NCBI GenBank assembly: GCA_964480915.1
Contig: CAYZRS010000001.1
Coordinates: 116,727 to 180,726, forward strand
DNA from: CAWGCE01 sp964480915
GTDB taxonomy: Bacteria; Planctomycetota; Planctomycetia; Pirellulales; Pirellulaceae
Reading direction: 5' to 3'
DNA length: 64,000 nt
Part shown: in pieces, positions 17,547 through 25,689 of the stretch
Layout: each line of letters begins with the position of its first letter
How positions within the stretch are numbered: the stretch's first letter is position 1
Notes under the pieces: generated by a model
Databases searched by the model: none
Seen by the model: the letters and a program-made list of their open reading frames with translations, nothing else
Told to the model about the DNA's origin: nothing
Program-made: the position numbers and the translations under genes

Positions 17547-18524
17547 CTAGCTGTTCGCCGGCGGAGCGATCGTCGGCTTCGCTCGCTCATGATCTCCTGC
17601 CAGGAATTGTTTCAGTAGGACCGTCACTTCCGTGGCCGCATCCTCGACCACCCAATGTCCCGCATTCATCAAGCGATGGACGGTCGAGTTCGGCAGCAAT
17701 TCCTCAAATTTTTTCAAGCAGTCGACATCAAAACACCAATCTTGCATGCCCCAGACGAGCATCGAGGGCAAATGAGAGAACTCGGGCAGTTGCGTCTCTA
17801 ACTGCTCTAGCACGAGCCATGTCTTGTGTTTGTCGTTGAAAGGAATATCGGCGACGAATTGATAGATGCCAATGCGGTCGTTCCAAGAACCGTAAGGGGC
17901 CAGCATGCCATCGCGTGCCGTCCGATTCAGCCCGCCGCGTTGCGTCGTCGCCATCTTGACGGCCGCTTTGGCGAACATATTCATTCCCTGGACGGCAAAA
18001 CGGCCGAGGAGCGGTGTCCGGCACACCGCGATGCGCCGAGGAACCGAAGGCGGCGGGAACGCGCCAGTGTTGAACATCACAAATTGCTTGAACCGATCCG
18101 GGCGCTGCATCATCGCGCCCAAGCCGATGGCGCCTCCCCAATCGTGGCCGAGCAGCGTGATATCTTTAAGATCGAGGTGATCGATGAGGTGGACGAGGTT
18201 GGTCGTGTGCTGCTGCAGCGAGTAGTCGTACTGTGCCGGTTTGTCGCTGCGTCCCATCCCGATGTGATCGGCGGCGACGACGCGATGCGTGGGAGAAAAG
18301 TCACGGACGATGTGCCGCCAATAGAATGACCACGTCGGGTTGCCGTGGACCGCCAGGATCGGATCGCCCTCTCCCTCGTCGATGTAGTGCATCTGCGCAT
18401 CGCCCACGTCATGAAAATTCTCGGCAAACGGAAATTCCGCTCGCCAATCGTGACCATTTGAGTGGCCGTTCGCGTTTTGCGTTGTCACAGGACTAGTGAT
18501 GATGGAAACTGCTTTCGAGATCAA
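17547..18524 (-). CDS. Alpha/beta hydrolase, candidate OleB beta-lactone decarboxylase
   Basis: A 325-aa haloalkane-dehalogenase-like hydrolase. 'LAVHGNPTWSFYWRHIV' holds the oxyanion segment with the HGNPTWS tryptophan; 'GHDWGGAIG' puts the nucleophile at Asp128 rather than Ser; 'NAGHWVVEDA' supplies the His. Dehalogenases and OleB share these features; the 'MFNTGAFPPPSVPRRIA' cap region looks more OleB-like, and an OleC homologue lies at 53.3 kb, so decarboxylation of a beta-lactone to a long-chain cis-olefin is the preferred role. The first codon is TTG (18524); a GTG at 18488 is an alternative, as no ATG occurs near. It lies 66 bases downstream of the hairpin repeat. Confidence 0.65.
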   Translation of the reverse strand: MISKAVSIITSPVTTQNANGHSNGHDWRAEFPFAENFHDVGDAQMHYIDEGEGDPILAVHGNPTWSFYWRHIVRDFSPTHRVVAADHIGMGRSDKPAQYDYSLQQHTTNLVHLIDHLDLKDITLLGHDWGGAIGLGAMMQRPDRFKQFVMFNTGAFPPPSVPRRIAVCRTPLLGRFAVQGMNMFAKAAVKMATTQRGGLNRTARDGMLAPYGSWNDRIGIYQFVADIPFNDKHKTWLVLEQLETQLPEFSHLPSMLVWGMQDWCFDVDCLKKFEELLPNSTVHRLMNAGHWVVEDAATEVTVLLKQFLAGDHERAKPTIAPPANS

Positions 18525-18601
18525 AGATGACGGGCTTTTACCTCCCGCAATTTACCCGTTGGTGGTGCGATTGGGCAGGATGCCATGGCCCGTTCATGGA
18601 A

Positions 18602-18627
18602 AAAGCCCGGCCGTTTGGCCGGGCTTT
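18602..18627 (-). terminator. Terminator for the DUF937 gene
   Basis: Perfect 11-bp stem 'aaagcccggcc/ggccgggcttt' with a four-base loop, followed on the minus strand by a T run. It is 54 bases beyond the DUF937 stop. It also has a short T run on the plus strand. Confidence 0.85.
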
Positions 18628-18681
18628 CGTTGTTTTTGGCGAAATCACTGCAGCTTAACAGCGGCCAATTCACCAGCGTTT

Positions 18682-19287
18682 TTACCGCTTGAACAGCAAC
18701 TTGCTGCCGTGAGCCAGCAGGTCGGTCATGTCCAAATCGCCGTCGCCGTCCGTGTCGAGCAGGGCACCTAGCAGTCCGCCACCTTGAGGCGCTTTCTGCT
18801 CGAAGTCTTCCCGTTCTTTGCCAAGCCATTTGCCCAGCCCGCCGGCGCTGATGCCCTGTTGACGTTGTTGCTTGCCGACCGCACCCATGAGCACGGGAGC
18901 CAACAGTTTCATCAGCTTGGCCGTGGCATCGCCCGAGAGACCGCTCGAGTTGCTCACGCCTTGTTGGACGCGCTGTTGCTTCCCGCCCAAAATGTGCTGC
19001 AAGATGCCGGCGCCATGGCTCTCGGCCTGTTGGTGCGTCTCACCACCACCGAGTAGATCGCCCAAGTTGTCGAGCAGGCTGCCGTCGTGATCGCGTTCGA
19101 TGGCGCCGTGCAACGCTTCGGCGCCTTGTTGATCGGCTGCGTTCTTAGCCAAGCCACCCAGCAGCATGGGCAGTGCGGCTGCGAGGCCCTTTTCTGTTGC
19201 CGATTCGTCGGCGCCAATAGCTCCACTCAATTGCTTGAGTGCGTCGCCACCAAATTGCTGTCCGAGCATTTCCAAAAGTGCTGACAT
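18682..19287 (-). CDS. DUF937 (YidB-like) protein
   Basis: A 201-aa soluble protein. 'LKQLSGAIGADESATEKGLA' followed by 'AALPMLLGGLAKNA' is the DUF937 hallmark; the pattern repeats as 'LMKLLAPVLMGAVGKQQRQQ'. The C-terminus has a short Ca-binding-like loop 'DTDGDGDLDMTDLL'. Function unknown. No signal peptide is seen. It lies next to a DUF533-like gene on the same strand; both are short, Gly/Gln-rich and may be functionally linked, but a hairpin-rich spacer and separate terminators suggest separate transcripts. Confidence 0.85.
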   Translation of the reverse strand: MSALLEMLGQQFGGDALKQLSGAIGADESATEKGLAAALPMLLGGLAKNAADQQGAEALHGAIERDHDGSLLDNLGDLLGGGETHQQAESHGAGILQHILGGKQQRVQQGVSNSSGLSGDATAKLMKLLAPVLMGAVGKQQRQQGISAGGLGKWLGKEREDFEQKAPQGGGLLGALLDTDGDGDLDMTDLLAHGSKLLFKR

Positions 19288-19342
19288 CGTGTTTCTCCTA
19301 GTCCGATTCGCCGCTGCTGCGGCAGATGTGGATTGAAATGTG

Positions 19343-19410
19343 GTCGCCTTTCACTCCGAGAAAGAGACGTCGCTTTCGAGGAGCGTTCCTTTCGCAAAGC
19401 GAAAGGCGAC
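19343..19410. repeat. Hairpin-rich dispersed-type repeat between two DUF genes
   Basis: Outer arms 'gtcgcctttc' (19343-19352) and 'gaaaggcgac' (19401-19410) enclose an inner perfect hairpin 'cctttcgc-aaa-gcgaaagg' (19388-19406). Sequences of the form 'cctttcgc...gcgaaaggcgac' are frequent in planctomycete intergenic regions in my experience; here only this copy was seen. Role unknown, possibly a REP-like element. Confidence 0.55.
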
Positions 19411-19437
19411 ATGACGTGACAAGCGAAAGATACGAAA

Positions 19438-19465
19438 CGAGCCCGCTCAAATGGGAACGGGCTCG
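19438..19465 (-). terminator. Possible terminator for the DUF533-like gene
   Basis: Eight-base-pair stem 'cgagcccg/cgggctcg' with a 12-base loop, 18 bases after the stop codon on the minus strand; only a short T run follows. Confidence 0.55.
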
Positions 19466-19482
19466 CCATGATAGCATTTGCG

Positions 19483-20133
19483 TTATGAGACGCCTAATTG
19501 CTGGTGGATTTGCCCCAGCGTCTGTTGGTCTATCTGCAGACCCTGAGCCAACTGTTGGAGGTAACCCGCTTCTGCACGGGTGTCGACCTTCACCGTCATC
19601 AGTGACAAGGCGTAGACATCGGCGGCCAATTCACGAGGCACCGAATTTACAAAGCCCTGGACATCCAAAGGTGAAGACAACTCTTTGCGGAGGAAGTCGA
19701 TTTCCGATTGTTCGACTTCGCCCAACTTGCCAATGATATTCTGCTGCTCTTGCTCATCCACTTGGCCGTCCGCTTTCGCAGCGTTGCACATGGCTCGGAT
19801 CAACAACTCTGCTTGATCTTGGCCCTGTTGAGGCTGGACCGCCTGAGCCGCCGGTTGTGCTGCGGGTTCGCTGCCTCCACCGAGTAACGAGCCAAGAAGG
19901 CCGGCCGCACCACCGCCACCTTGTCCGCCACCCATGGCCGCTTTGGCCAAGGCTCCCAACAAGCCGGCACCCGATTGTTGACCGCCGCCTGCACCGCCCA
20001 GCAGTCCGCCCAACGCACCCAAGCCGCCGCCACCGCCTCCGCCACCAGTCGCTCCTTTGAGCAGTTGGCCCAGCATGTTACCGCCAGTTGGATTGTTCTG
20101 TAGTAACTGGCCAAGTAATCGCATTGCGTCCAT
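19483..20133 (-). CDS. DUF533/TerB-like protein with Gly-rich N-terminus
   Basis: A 216-aa protein from the ATG at 20133, which follows 'ggagag' by eight bases; the longer upstream frame is not coding. Residues 25-95 are Gly-rich ('LGALGGLLGGAGGGQQSG'). The C-terminal half is the DUF533/tellurite-resistance-like helical domain: 'LLIRAMCNAAKADGQVDEQE', then 'EIDFLRKELSSPLDVQGFV' and 'VYALSLMTVKVDTRAEAGYL'. The acidic 'KADGQVDEQE' may bind a metal, as proposed for TerB-type folds. No membrane segment. Function unknown. Confidence 0.85.
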   Translation of the reverse strand: MDAMRLLGQLLQNNPTGGNMLGQLLKGATGGGGGGGGLGALGGLLGGAGGGQQSGAGLLGALAKAAMGGGQGGGGAAGLLGSLLGGGSEPAAQPAAQAVQPQQGQDQAELLIRAMCNAAKADGQVDEQEQQNIIGKLGEVEQSEIDFLRKELSSPLDVQGFVNSVPRELAADVYALSLMTVKVDTRAEAGYLQQLAQGLQIDQQTLGQIHQQLGVS

Positions 20134-20550
20134 TAATTTTTCTCTCCACTCGAAACTTCCGTGACCCCTGATGTTTGGTCGCCAGCGACCGCCTGCGCCT
20201 GCCCACCAACGCAGACAAACTCGCGATGATGCCGCGAAGCATCTGGACGCCGCCGAACATCGGCATCGATCGATGCCGAGGAGTAACCGCCGGCGAAAGT
20301 GACAAACCGCCACACCGTGCTCGCCGACCGATGTCCGAAGTATCGTGTAATCGACGATTCTTACAAGATTGCTGTAACAAAACCCTGCGTTTCTAGCGAA
20401 ACGGCGCAGCGACAGCAAAGTGGACAATCCTTCAAAACCGACGACAACGCGATGGCACTGCCCAAAATCAAAAACCACCCAAATGGTGGACCATCTTGTG
20501 GGGCTGACGGACGTTGGGCCTGTCAGCCGCTCGACGAAGATGTCGCCAGT

Positions 20551-21009
20551 TCAACGTCTTGGCTTCTTACGAGTCTGTTTCTTGGGAGTTTCGACCATCG
20601 GCTGGGGGCGCCCCGGTTCCGACATGAGCTCTTGGATCGTGGAACTCGCAAGCGCTTCTTCGACAAGAGACATCGCCGAGTTCAACCTGGCATGCATTGG
20701 GCAAAGGTTCGTTCCGTGAGTTTTTAGACCGAGCGGGCAGGTGTCGATGCGTTTCATCGGGTCGACAGCGTTCATGACATCGAGCACCGTCAACTGGCCA
20801 GGGTCGTGGTCCAGCATGAAGCCGCCACCAACACCCCGTTTCGAAACTAAGATGCCACTCTTGGTCAAAGCTTGCAGCACTTTCGACAGGTAGCTTTCAG
20901 AAACTTGAGTTCCCGCTGCGATGAGTCCATTGCCGATGGGGCCGTTGTCTCGATGTCCCGCCAGCCAAATGACGGCGCGCAGGGCGTACTCTTGGGTCTG
21001 TGAAAACAT
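20551..21009 (-). CDS. Rrf2-family transcriptional regulator
   Basis: A 152-aa winged-helix protein from the ATG at 21009. 'MFSQTQEYALRAVIWLAGH' and 'VSESYLSKVLQALTKSGIL' are the Rrf2 DNA-binding helices, and 'SKRGVGGGFML' the wing. In the cluster-binding loop, 'DTCPLG' and 'NLCPMH' give two cysteines; IscR and NsrR use three, so the Fe-S ligation may include another residue. The Arg/Lys-rich tail ('PKKQTRKKPRR') is unusual. It faces a DUF3365 haem-protein gene, with two palindromes in the shared promoter region, suggesting autoregulation and control of that neighbour by redox, NO or iron. Confidence 0.9.
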   Translation of the reverse strand: MFSQTQEYALRAVIWLAGHRDNGPIGNGLIAAGTQVSESYLSKVLQALTKSGILVSKRGVGGGFMLDHDPGQLTVLDVMNAVDPMKRIDTCPLGLKTHGTNLCPMHARLNSAMSLVEEALASSTIQELMSEPGRPQPMVETPKKQTRKKPRR

Positions 21010-21059
21010 GACGCGTCGGTTCCTCGTTTGGCGGGCTTGTCGATTGTAATCCCTTAATT

Positions 21060-21108
21060 CGGATGTTGACATCCGGAATTCGTGCCCTAAAACGGATAAA
21101 CATGTCCG
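21060..21108. promoter_or_regulatory. Candidate Rrf2 operators, two palindromic sites
   Basis: 'cggatgttgacatccg' (21060-21075) is a perfect 7+7 palindrome and 'cggataaacatgtccg' (21093-21108) is a related, less perfect one. They lie between divergent start codons of the Rrf2 gene (21009) and the DUF3365 gene (about 21173), centred 33 bases apart, i.e. about three helical turns. Binding by the Rrf2 protein is inferred from position. Confidence 0.55.
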
Positions 21109-21172
21109 GTATCGGTTAGTTCGGTCGGGCCCGGTGATTCAAGTCATTTAAGTAACGAAAAAGGGGATGTCG

Positions 21173-21736
21173 ATGCGAGCCACACGATTTGTGCGAGTCA
21201 TGGCGTGCTGCTGTTTGGCCTTTGTCGCGGCACCAGTCGCCGTTGCCCAGCAGTCGACCGGTGAAGACTTGCCGCTGCAGCGAGCGCGCCGAGAGGTCCG
21301 CATGCTCGACGATATCTACAAGGGAGGTATCGTGACCATCACGAAACACTATGTCACCGACGAGGATGCCATCCCTGCGGGAACGGCGTTTAAAAAGTTG
21401 TTTGAAGCGGCGGAACAGAACGGTTGGCATCGCGTCCGCCTGCTCGATGCGACAGGCGAGCCGCTCAGCGATGAAAATGTCGCGGAAGACGATTTCGAAA
21501 AACGGGCCGTGAAAGCCTTGGTCGGCGGCGAATCGTGGGTTGAGGCGGTCGAAGTTCGACAGGGCACTCGCCATTTGCGCGTCGCCACGTCGATTCCCGT
21601 CGTGTTTGCCAAGTGCACGATGTGTCACGACCACTATGCGGATGTGAAAGCAGGGCAGGCGATCGGTGCACTCGCCTACACGATTCCGATCGATGGTCCG
21701 CTCGTGATCGAAGAGCAGGGGGGTGCCAAAGAGTGA
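21173..21736 (+). CDS. Exported c-type haem protein with DUF3365 domain
   Basis: About 187 aa with a signal peptide ('MACCCLAFVAAPVAVAQQ'). The DUF3365 sensor-like domain follows, and 'VFAKCTMCHDHYADVK' near the C-terminus holds one CxxCH haem-c site. 'DLPLQRARREVRMLDDIYKG' is typical of the Tll0287-like family, which are periplasmic redox sensors. ATGs at 21167 and 21173 are both possible; I prefer 21173 because 'aagggg' sits six bases before it. Divergent from an Rrf2 regulator gene, it may report or mediate a redox or NO response. Confidence 0.85.
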   Translation: MRATRFVRVMACCCLAFVAAPVAVAQQSTGEDLPLQRARREVRMLDDIYKGGIVTITKHYVTDEDAIPAGTAFKKLFEAAEQNGWHRVRLLDATGEPLSDENVAEDDFEKRAVKALVGGESWVEAVEVRQGTRHLRVATSIPVVFAKCTMCHDHYADVKAGQAIGALAYTIPIDGPLVIEEQGGAKE

Positions 21737-21916
21737 CATGTTTCAGGACTGCCTAGCTGACGACAACGCTCGCCAAAGATCGGCCGCCATTCACAATCCG
21801 TCCGAAGGGGGTTGCAGCCCGATCGATCAAGGGGAGTGCGTTGGATGAACCGATGCGCCAAACTTTTGGCAGGTCCGGCAGGTCTGCGCGCAGGGCGCGC
21901 ATGAGTGATGGCAGTA

Positions 21917-23083
21917 TTAGGGAGCAGCGCGTTTTCGGAAATCGATGACGTGTTTTAGGAACTGTTGAGGTTGCTCACGATGTAGGTAGTGGCCGGTCGG
22001 GAACTGGTAATGCTGGACTCGATCTGGATTGTCCTGCTGCAAGGCTTGGTTGGCCTGGGTCGGTGTCGTATCGCGATAACGATCATCCCTGCCGGCAGCG
22101 TCGAGGATCAGTAGCGGGACCGTGAGTTCACGGTAAATTTCGCGAGGTTTCTGTAGAACGCAACTCGCCAAGAACAGCGGTCCTTGCTGAGGACGATGCA
22201 TGCCGTTGAAGGTGTTTTCCAGGTTGTCCTGTTGTAGCCAGCGACGGATCGACTGCCGCCACTGAGTCCACTGACCATCGTCGCGTTGTTTTGCTTGCGC
22301 AATGATCTCGAAAAGCTGTTGACTATCGGTTGTCCGGTCCCATTGCTCCCAGCCGGCCAAGAACAGCTCTTGTTCCGTTTGGTACGTGGGCGCCAGTGCC
22401 TGGCCGGTGTCGGGATCAAAGGCAGCGAGCATCCAATTATGCAGGCCTTCCTTCCCGAGACTCAGGAAATAGTCATGAGGAGACGAGGCGCCGCCGTCGA
22501 TGAGAATGACGCCCAAGGTGCGCTGTGGGTACGCATCATAAAATTCGGTCGCGATCATGCCTCCTCGAGAATGCCCGGCGATGACCGCCGACGTAAGCCC
22601 CAGCGAGTCCATCAGGCCGGTTAGGTCTTTCGCAAAATCTCGAATGGAGACGGGCCGGCTGGGGATTGGCGTCTTACCGTGCCCGTACCAATCGACGGAA
22701 ATTGGCCGATAGCCAGCTTCGATTAGTGGTTTGGCAAACGGCACGAATTCGTATGCCGTGTTGTAAGTGCCGTGCAGCAGCACGAGTGGGATGCCGTCGC
22801 CACCCAGGTCAAGATAGTGGAGCGGGACCAATCCTCCTTCAAATATGGCGCCATGTTGCTGTTCGAATTCGGCCAGCTCCCGTTTGACCCGTTCGAAGAC
22901 TTGCCGTCCCTGAGTCGTCCTGTCGGCACTGCGTTCCATCGACTTTTCTGGAATTGCCACATCGTTCGTCGCGGCGGAATGGGGGATCGCGTCGACCCGC
23001 TGCTCAGCAGGCTCTTTTTGCGCTTCACATCCCAACAGCAATGCCGCGAATGCAAGGATGCCGATGGCTATTCGGATTACCAA
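21917..23083 (-). CDS. Lipoprotein alpha/beta hydrolase
   Basis: A 388-aa hydrolase. The N-terminus 'GILAFAALLLGCEAQK' ends in a lipobox (LLGC), so it is probably membrane-anchored on the outer face of the inner membrane. 'LVLLHGTYNTAYEF' supplies the oxyanion loop, 'IAGHSRGGMIATEF' the nucleophile Ser, and 'FPTGHYLHREQP' the likely His. The start codon is TTG at 23083, preceded by 'ggagc' eight bases upstream; the nearest ATG is out of frame. Substrate unknown. It is not obviously tied to neighbours and points away from the M48-like gene. Confidence 0.85.
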   Translation of the reverse strand: MVIRIAIGILAFAALLLGCEAQKEPAEQRVDAIPHSAATNDVAIPEKSMERSADRTTQGRQVFERVKRELAEFEQQHGAIFEGGLVPLHYLDLGGDGIPLVLLHGTYNTAYEFVPFAKPLIEAGYRPISVDWYGHGKTPIPSRPVSIRDFAKDLTGLMDSLGLTSAVIAGHSRGGMIATEFYDAYPQRTLGVILIDGGASSPHDYFLSLGKEGLHNWMLAAFDPDTGQALAPTYQTEQELFLAGWEQWDRTTDSQQLFEIIAQAKQRDDGQWTQWRQSIRRWLQQDNLENTFNGMHRPQQGPLFLASCVLQKPREIYRELTVPLLILDAAGRDDRYRDTTPTQANQALQQDNPDRVQHYQFPTGHYLHREQPQQFLKHVIDFRKRAAP

Positions 23084-23387
23084 AGCAAAGCTCCATGAAC
23101 AGGGGATTCGTGATTGGTTTTCTGGCTTTCGATCGTTTTGCGTTGGCGATTCTCGCCTGCCGATCTCGTCGAAATGGGCAGTTTGTTGACCGGCTGCTGC
23201 GAACGGTGCGGAACGAGTCTCGATTCGCCGTGACTTGTCAGCGATCTTAACAGAACGGGTCGTCGAAAATTTGCTCCCAGAAATCTGAGAGCGGGGCGAA
23301 ATCGCCTAGACGTGCTGGCGTGTTTTTCCTACCATCCCGCCGCTTCTTCGTACGAAAAGAGAATGCCGAATAACCTTGGGGAACGTT

Positions 23388-24467
23388 ATGGAACACTACA
23401 ACAACGAATACGCTGAATTTGAAGCGCCACCGCGGCGGAACTATTCAGGTTGCGGTTCGGTCTTCGGACGAGGGCGATCGTTGCTGTTTATCATCTGTGC
23501 GCTGATCGGGTTGATGGGCGTTTTCTCGGCAAATCGCACGCCGATCTATATCGAACCGGGGACCTCGGTCCGGCATGCGATCTCGAATTCGGTCGTGAAT
23601 CCGCTGGTGCAGGCCGCCAATCAAGTGGCAAATCAGGCCGCTTACCAAACGCAAGTGTGGGCTCAGCCTGTTTCGTATTCCTACCCGTCTCAAGTGCAGT
23701 ATCAGCAACCGATTCAGTATCAACAGCCGATTCAGTATCAACAGCCATTGCAGTACCAGCAGCCTGCTTCTTATCGGCAGCCGTTCGCGTATCAACCGAC
23801 CATGGCCTATCAGCAGCCGCCCGTGCAGTATCAACAGGTAGCGACCTACCAACCGGCAACTGCCTATCCACAAGTTGCCGTCGCGCCTCCGGTGGCGGCT
23901 CGGCAATTCACGCAGCCTCAAGTGCCCGCTCAGCAGTATGTCGCAGCGCAGCCTCCGGTCGCCTTTCGCCCCGTGACCGTCCCTGCCAGCCAGACCTATT
24001 ATCAGCCGGCCACTCCGGCTCGAACATCGGTCGCACCGACAAGTATGAATCTAAAGCAACTGATTGCTTCCCATGGTGGCTCGGTGGACGATAGTCGATC
24101 GACCGTCGTGCAGGCCGTCGGTCAGCGCTTGGTGAATTCCAACAGTTTGCCGGTTTCTGTTCGTTTCGATGTGTTGGCCGACATGAATCGTTCGGCCGCA
24201 TACTCGCTAGAGTCCGGCAATGTCCTACTCACAGCCCGAGCGGTCGACGAGATGCGTGCTCAGGACAAGATCGCTGCGGTACTGGCGAGGCAGTTGGAGT
24301 ATTTCTTAGTGAGCCGCGGCGAAGCTCAGCCGGGCGCGGCAACTCGGTTCATGACCAATGCTGGTTTTTCCGCGTCCTTGCTCGCCGAAGTCGACCAGCA
24401 GTTGGCGCAGTGGCGGCAGATGAACCCGCAACAAACGGTCTTGGCGTCTCACGCGTCGCCCTATTAG
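23388..24467 (+). CDS. Membrane-anchored Tyr/Gln/Pro-rich protein with degenerate M48-like domain
   Basis: About 359 aa from the ATG at 23388. One membrane segment at about 31-48 ('SLLFIICALIGLMGVF') follows a 30-aa cytoplasmic tail. Residues 90-215 are low complexity and built on 'QYQQPI'-type hexapeptides and Pro/Ala/Gln. The C-terminal 130 residues resemble M48 peptidases: 'STVVQAVGQRLVNSNSLP', 'VRFDVLADMN', 'SLESGNVLLTARAVDEM' and 'DKIAAVLARQLEYFLVSRG' align with the usual 'VGQRL', 'F.VLD', 'GG.v.vt.gLl' and 'LaaVlgHEiaHvvarh'. At the last position His-Glu-x-x-His is replaced by Arg-Gln-Leu-Glu-Tyr, so zinc cannot bind in the standard way. Presumably a non-catalytic scaffold or binding protein. 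Confidence 0.7.
   Translation: MEHYNNEYAEFEAPPRRNYSGCGSVFGRGRSLLFIICALIGLMGVFSANRTPIYIEPGTSVRHAISNSVVNPLVQAANQVANQAAYQTQVWAQPVSYSYPSQVQYQQPIQYQQPIQYQQPLQYQQPASYRQPFAYQPTMAYQQPPVQYQQVATYQPATAYPQVAVAPPVAARQFTQPQVPAQQYVAAQPPVAFRPVTVPASQTYYQPATPARTSVAPTSMNLKQLIASHGGSVDDSRSTVVQAVGQRLVNSNSLPVSVRFDVLADMNRSAAYSLESGNVLLTARAVDEMRAQDKIAAVLARQLEYFLVSRGEAQPGAATRFMTNAGFSASLLAEVDQQLAQWRQMNPQQTVLASHASPY
23698..23766 (+). repeat. Four 18-bp in-gene tandem repeats
   Basis: The unit 'cagtatcagcaaccgatt' (QYQQPI) recurs four times with few changes, followed by shorter YQQP copies to about 23850. Copy number may vary between strains. Confidence 0.8.
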
Positions 24468-24541
24468 GCAATTCCCAAGCATTCGGCAGGCGTGTTCGCG
24501 CATTCTTCACGCGGCCGTTCGCCGTTCGCCCAATGGCAAAA

Positions 24542-24573
24542 ACCAAGCGGCCCGGTGAACCGGGCCGCTTGGT
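24542..24573 (-). terminator. Terminator for the 24.6-kb PEP-CTERM gene
   Basis: Perfect inverted repeat 'accaagcggcccggt/accgggccgcttggt' with a two-base loop, followed on the minus strand by a T5 run; 28 bases after the stop codon at 24601. It also stands 75 bases after the M48-like gene and may act for both strands. Confidence 0.85.
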
Positions 24574-24600
24574 CGTTACGTTTTGATGATGGGGCCAGCT

Positions 24601-25182
24601 CTATTTTCGCCGCCAGCTCAGTAAGAGAGCCGTTGCGAGTAATGTCGGGAGCATGCCGGTCGGTTCTGGCAATGGAATCGAGCACGTCGTAAAGGCGTTC
24701 GCTTGAAAGATGTCTCCATCTAAGCCTGAAAACACGCCCATCGCGCTTTGGAAGTTGACGACTCCATCGCCATTCAGGTCGCCATCGAAAAGGGAGCCGG
24801 GGTTGCCGTTGTTGGCGAGCGCAGTGAACGTGTCGCTGCTGTCAAGCGTTCCGTCAAGAGTCCAATCGCCAAGGCACGGCGCTTGAGGGTTGTCCGGGTC
24901 TGAACTGATATTGATTGATGAGAACATCGCGAATTGATCGTCCCAGTTCGCAACGCCATCGCCAGTAATGTCCACAGGCGAGGCAGAGAAAGTCTCAAAA
25001 TCAACGAAGGTTAGGGTTCCGTCGCCATCGGTATCGCAAGGGCTCGAATCTGGAATCCCGTCACCATCCGTATCGATCAGGTTCGCGCAAGCACCATAGA
25101 ACACTTGTGCCAGCAAAACGTTGGTGCAAGAAAACACAAGGCTTGCGGCAAGGGTGAGGTGAAAAATTCGCTGTTTTGTCAT
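24601..25182 (-). CDS. Secreted EF-hand-type repeat protein with PEP-CTERM tail
   Basis: A 193-aa exported protein. Signal peptide 1-26 ('HLTLAASLVFSCTNVLLA'). The mature part holds five or six Ca-binding loops: 'DTDGDGIPDSSPCDTDGDG', 'DITGDGVANWDDQFAMF', 'DWTLDGTLDSSDTFTAL' and 'DLNGDGVVNFQSAMGVF'. The tail 'IPLPEPTGMLPTLLATALL' ends in 'SWRRK', a PEP-CTERM sorting signal. The repeats differ from the WN..KFT cassette of the larger proteins. Together they suggest a small Ca-stabilised surface protein. Function unknown. Confidence 0.8.
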   Translation of the reverse strand: MTKQRIFHLTLAASLVFSCTNVLLAQVFYGACANLIDTDGDGIPDSSPCDTDGDGTLTFVDFETFSASPVDITGDGVANWDDQFAMFSSINISSDPDNPQAPCLGDWTLDGTLDSSDTFTALANNGNPGSLFDGDLNGDGVVNFQSAMGVFSGLDGDIFQANAFTTCSIPLPEPTGMLPTLLATALLLSWRRK

Positions 25183-25689
25183 TAGCGTGTCTCCGTGTTG
25201 AAATGCCTGGGATTCTAAGTGTGCCGATTTGTTATGATGCCCCTAGGTACCCAAGTCAAGTGCTGGTTAACAATTGGGTGTCGTTTCGCGATTGCCACCG
25301 CTGTCGGGGGGCTGGTGTGCTGGGATCGGCAAACACTTGCCATGCAGCAGGAGTTGGCAACGCCTTGCGTTAGGTTGAGTGCAACGGTCGTTATGAGTAC
25401 TGCTGCCTTTGACGGCGATCGGAACGGTGCCCAGTGTTCAGCCTGCAGGTGGCGTTGAGGTGCCTCGTTGCCGCGTTGACCGATTTAGGGCGCCGAGGCC
25501 TCTTCTCGCTGGGCTGGTCTTTCTGACGCCAAGGGAAAGCTCGGTCATCCAACGGGTAAACGAGCCTGAAGATCGACTGACGAATGAGAGCGATAAAATG
25601 CTGTTAGCGGGCGCTCGCTCTCGCTTTCAGGTTGTCGCGAGGCACGCGCTGCCGCGCATCCTGGTGAGCTGTGGTCATCAGGTGCGCGT
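25183..25689. other. Intergenic stretch with no recognisable gene
   Basis: About 500 bases between two minus-strand genes. The open frames on either strand lack start signals, family resemblance and codon bias. It should contain the promoter of the PEP-CTERM gene at 25182. No hairpin with a T run was seen. Confidence 0.5.

Noticed and set aside
17547..18524. Haloalkane dehalogenase
   Set aside because: Not excluded, but an OleC gene in the window and OleB-like cap sequence make OleB the better guess.
23690..23850. Possible CRISPR-like direct repeats
   Set aside because: The 18-bp units are in-frame YQQP codons with no spacers.
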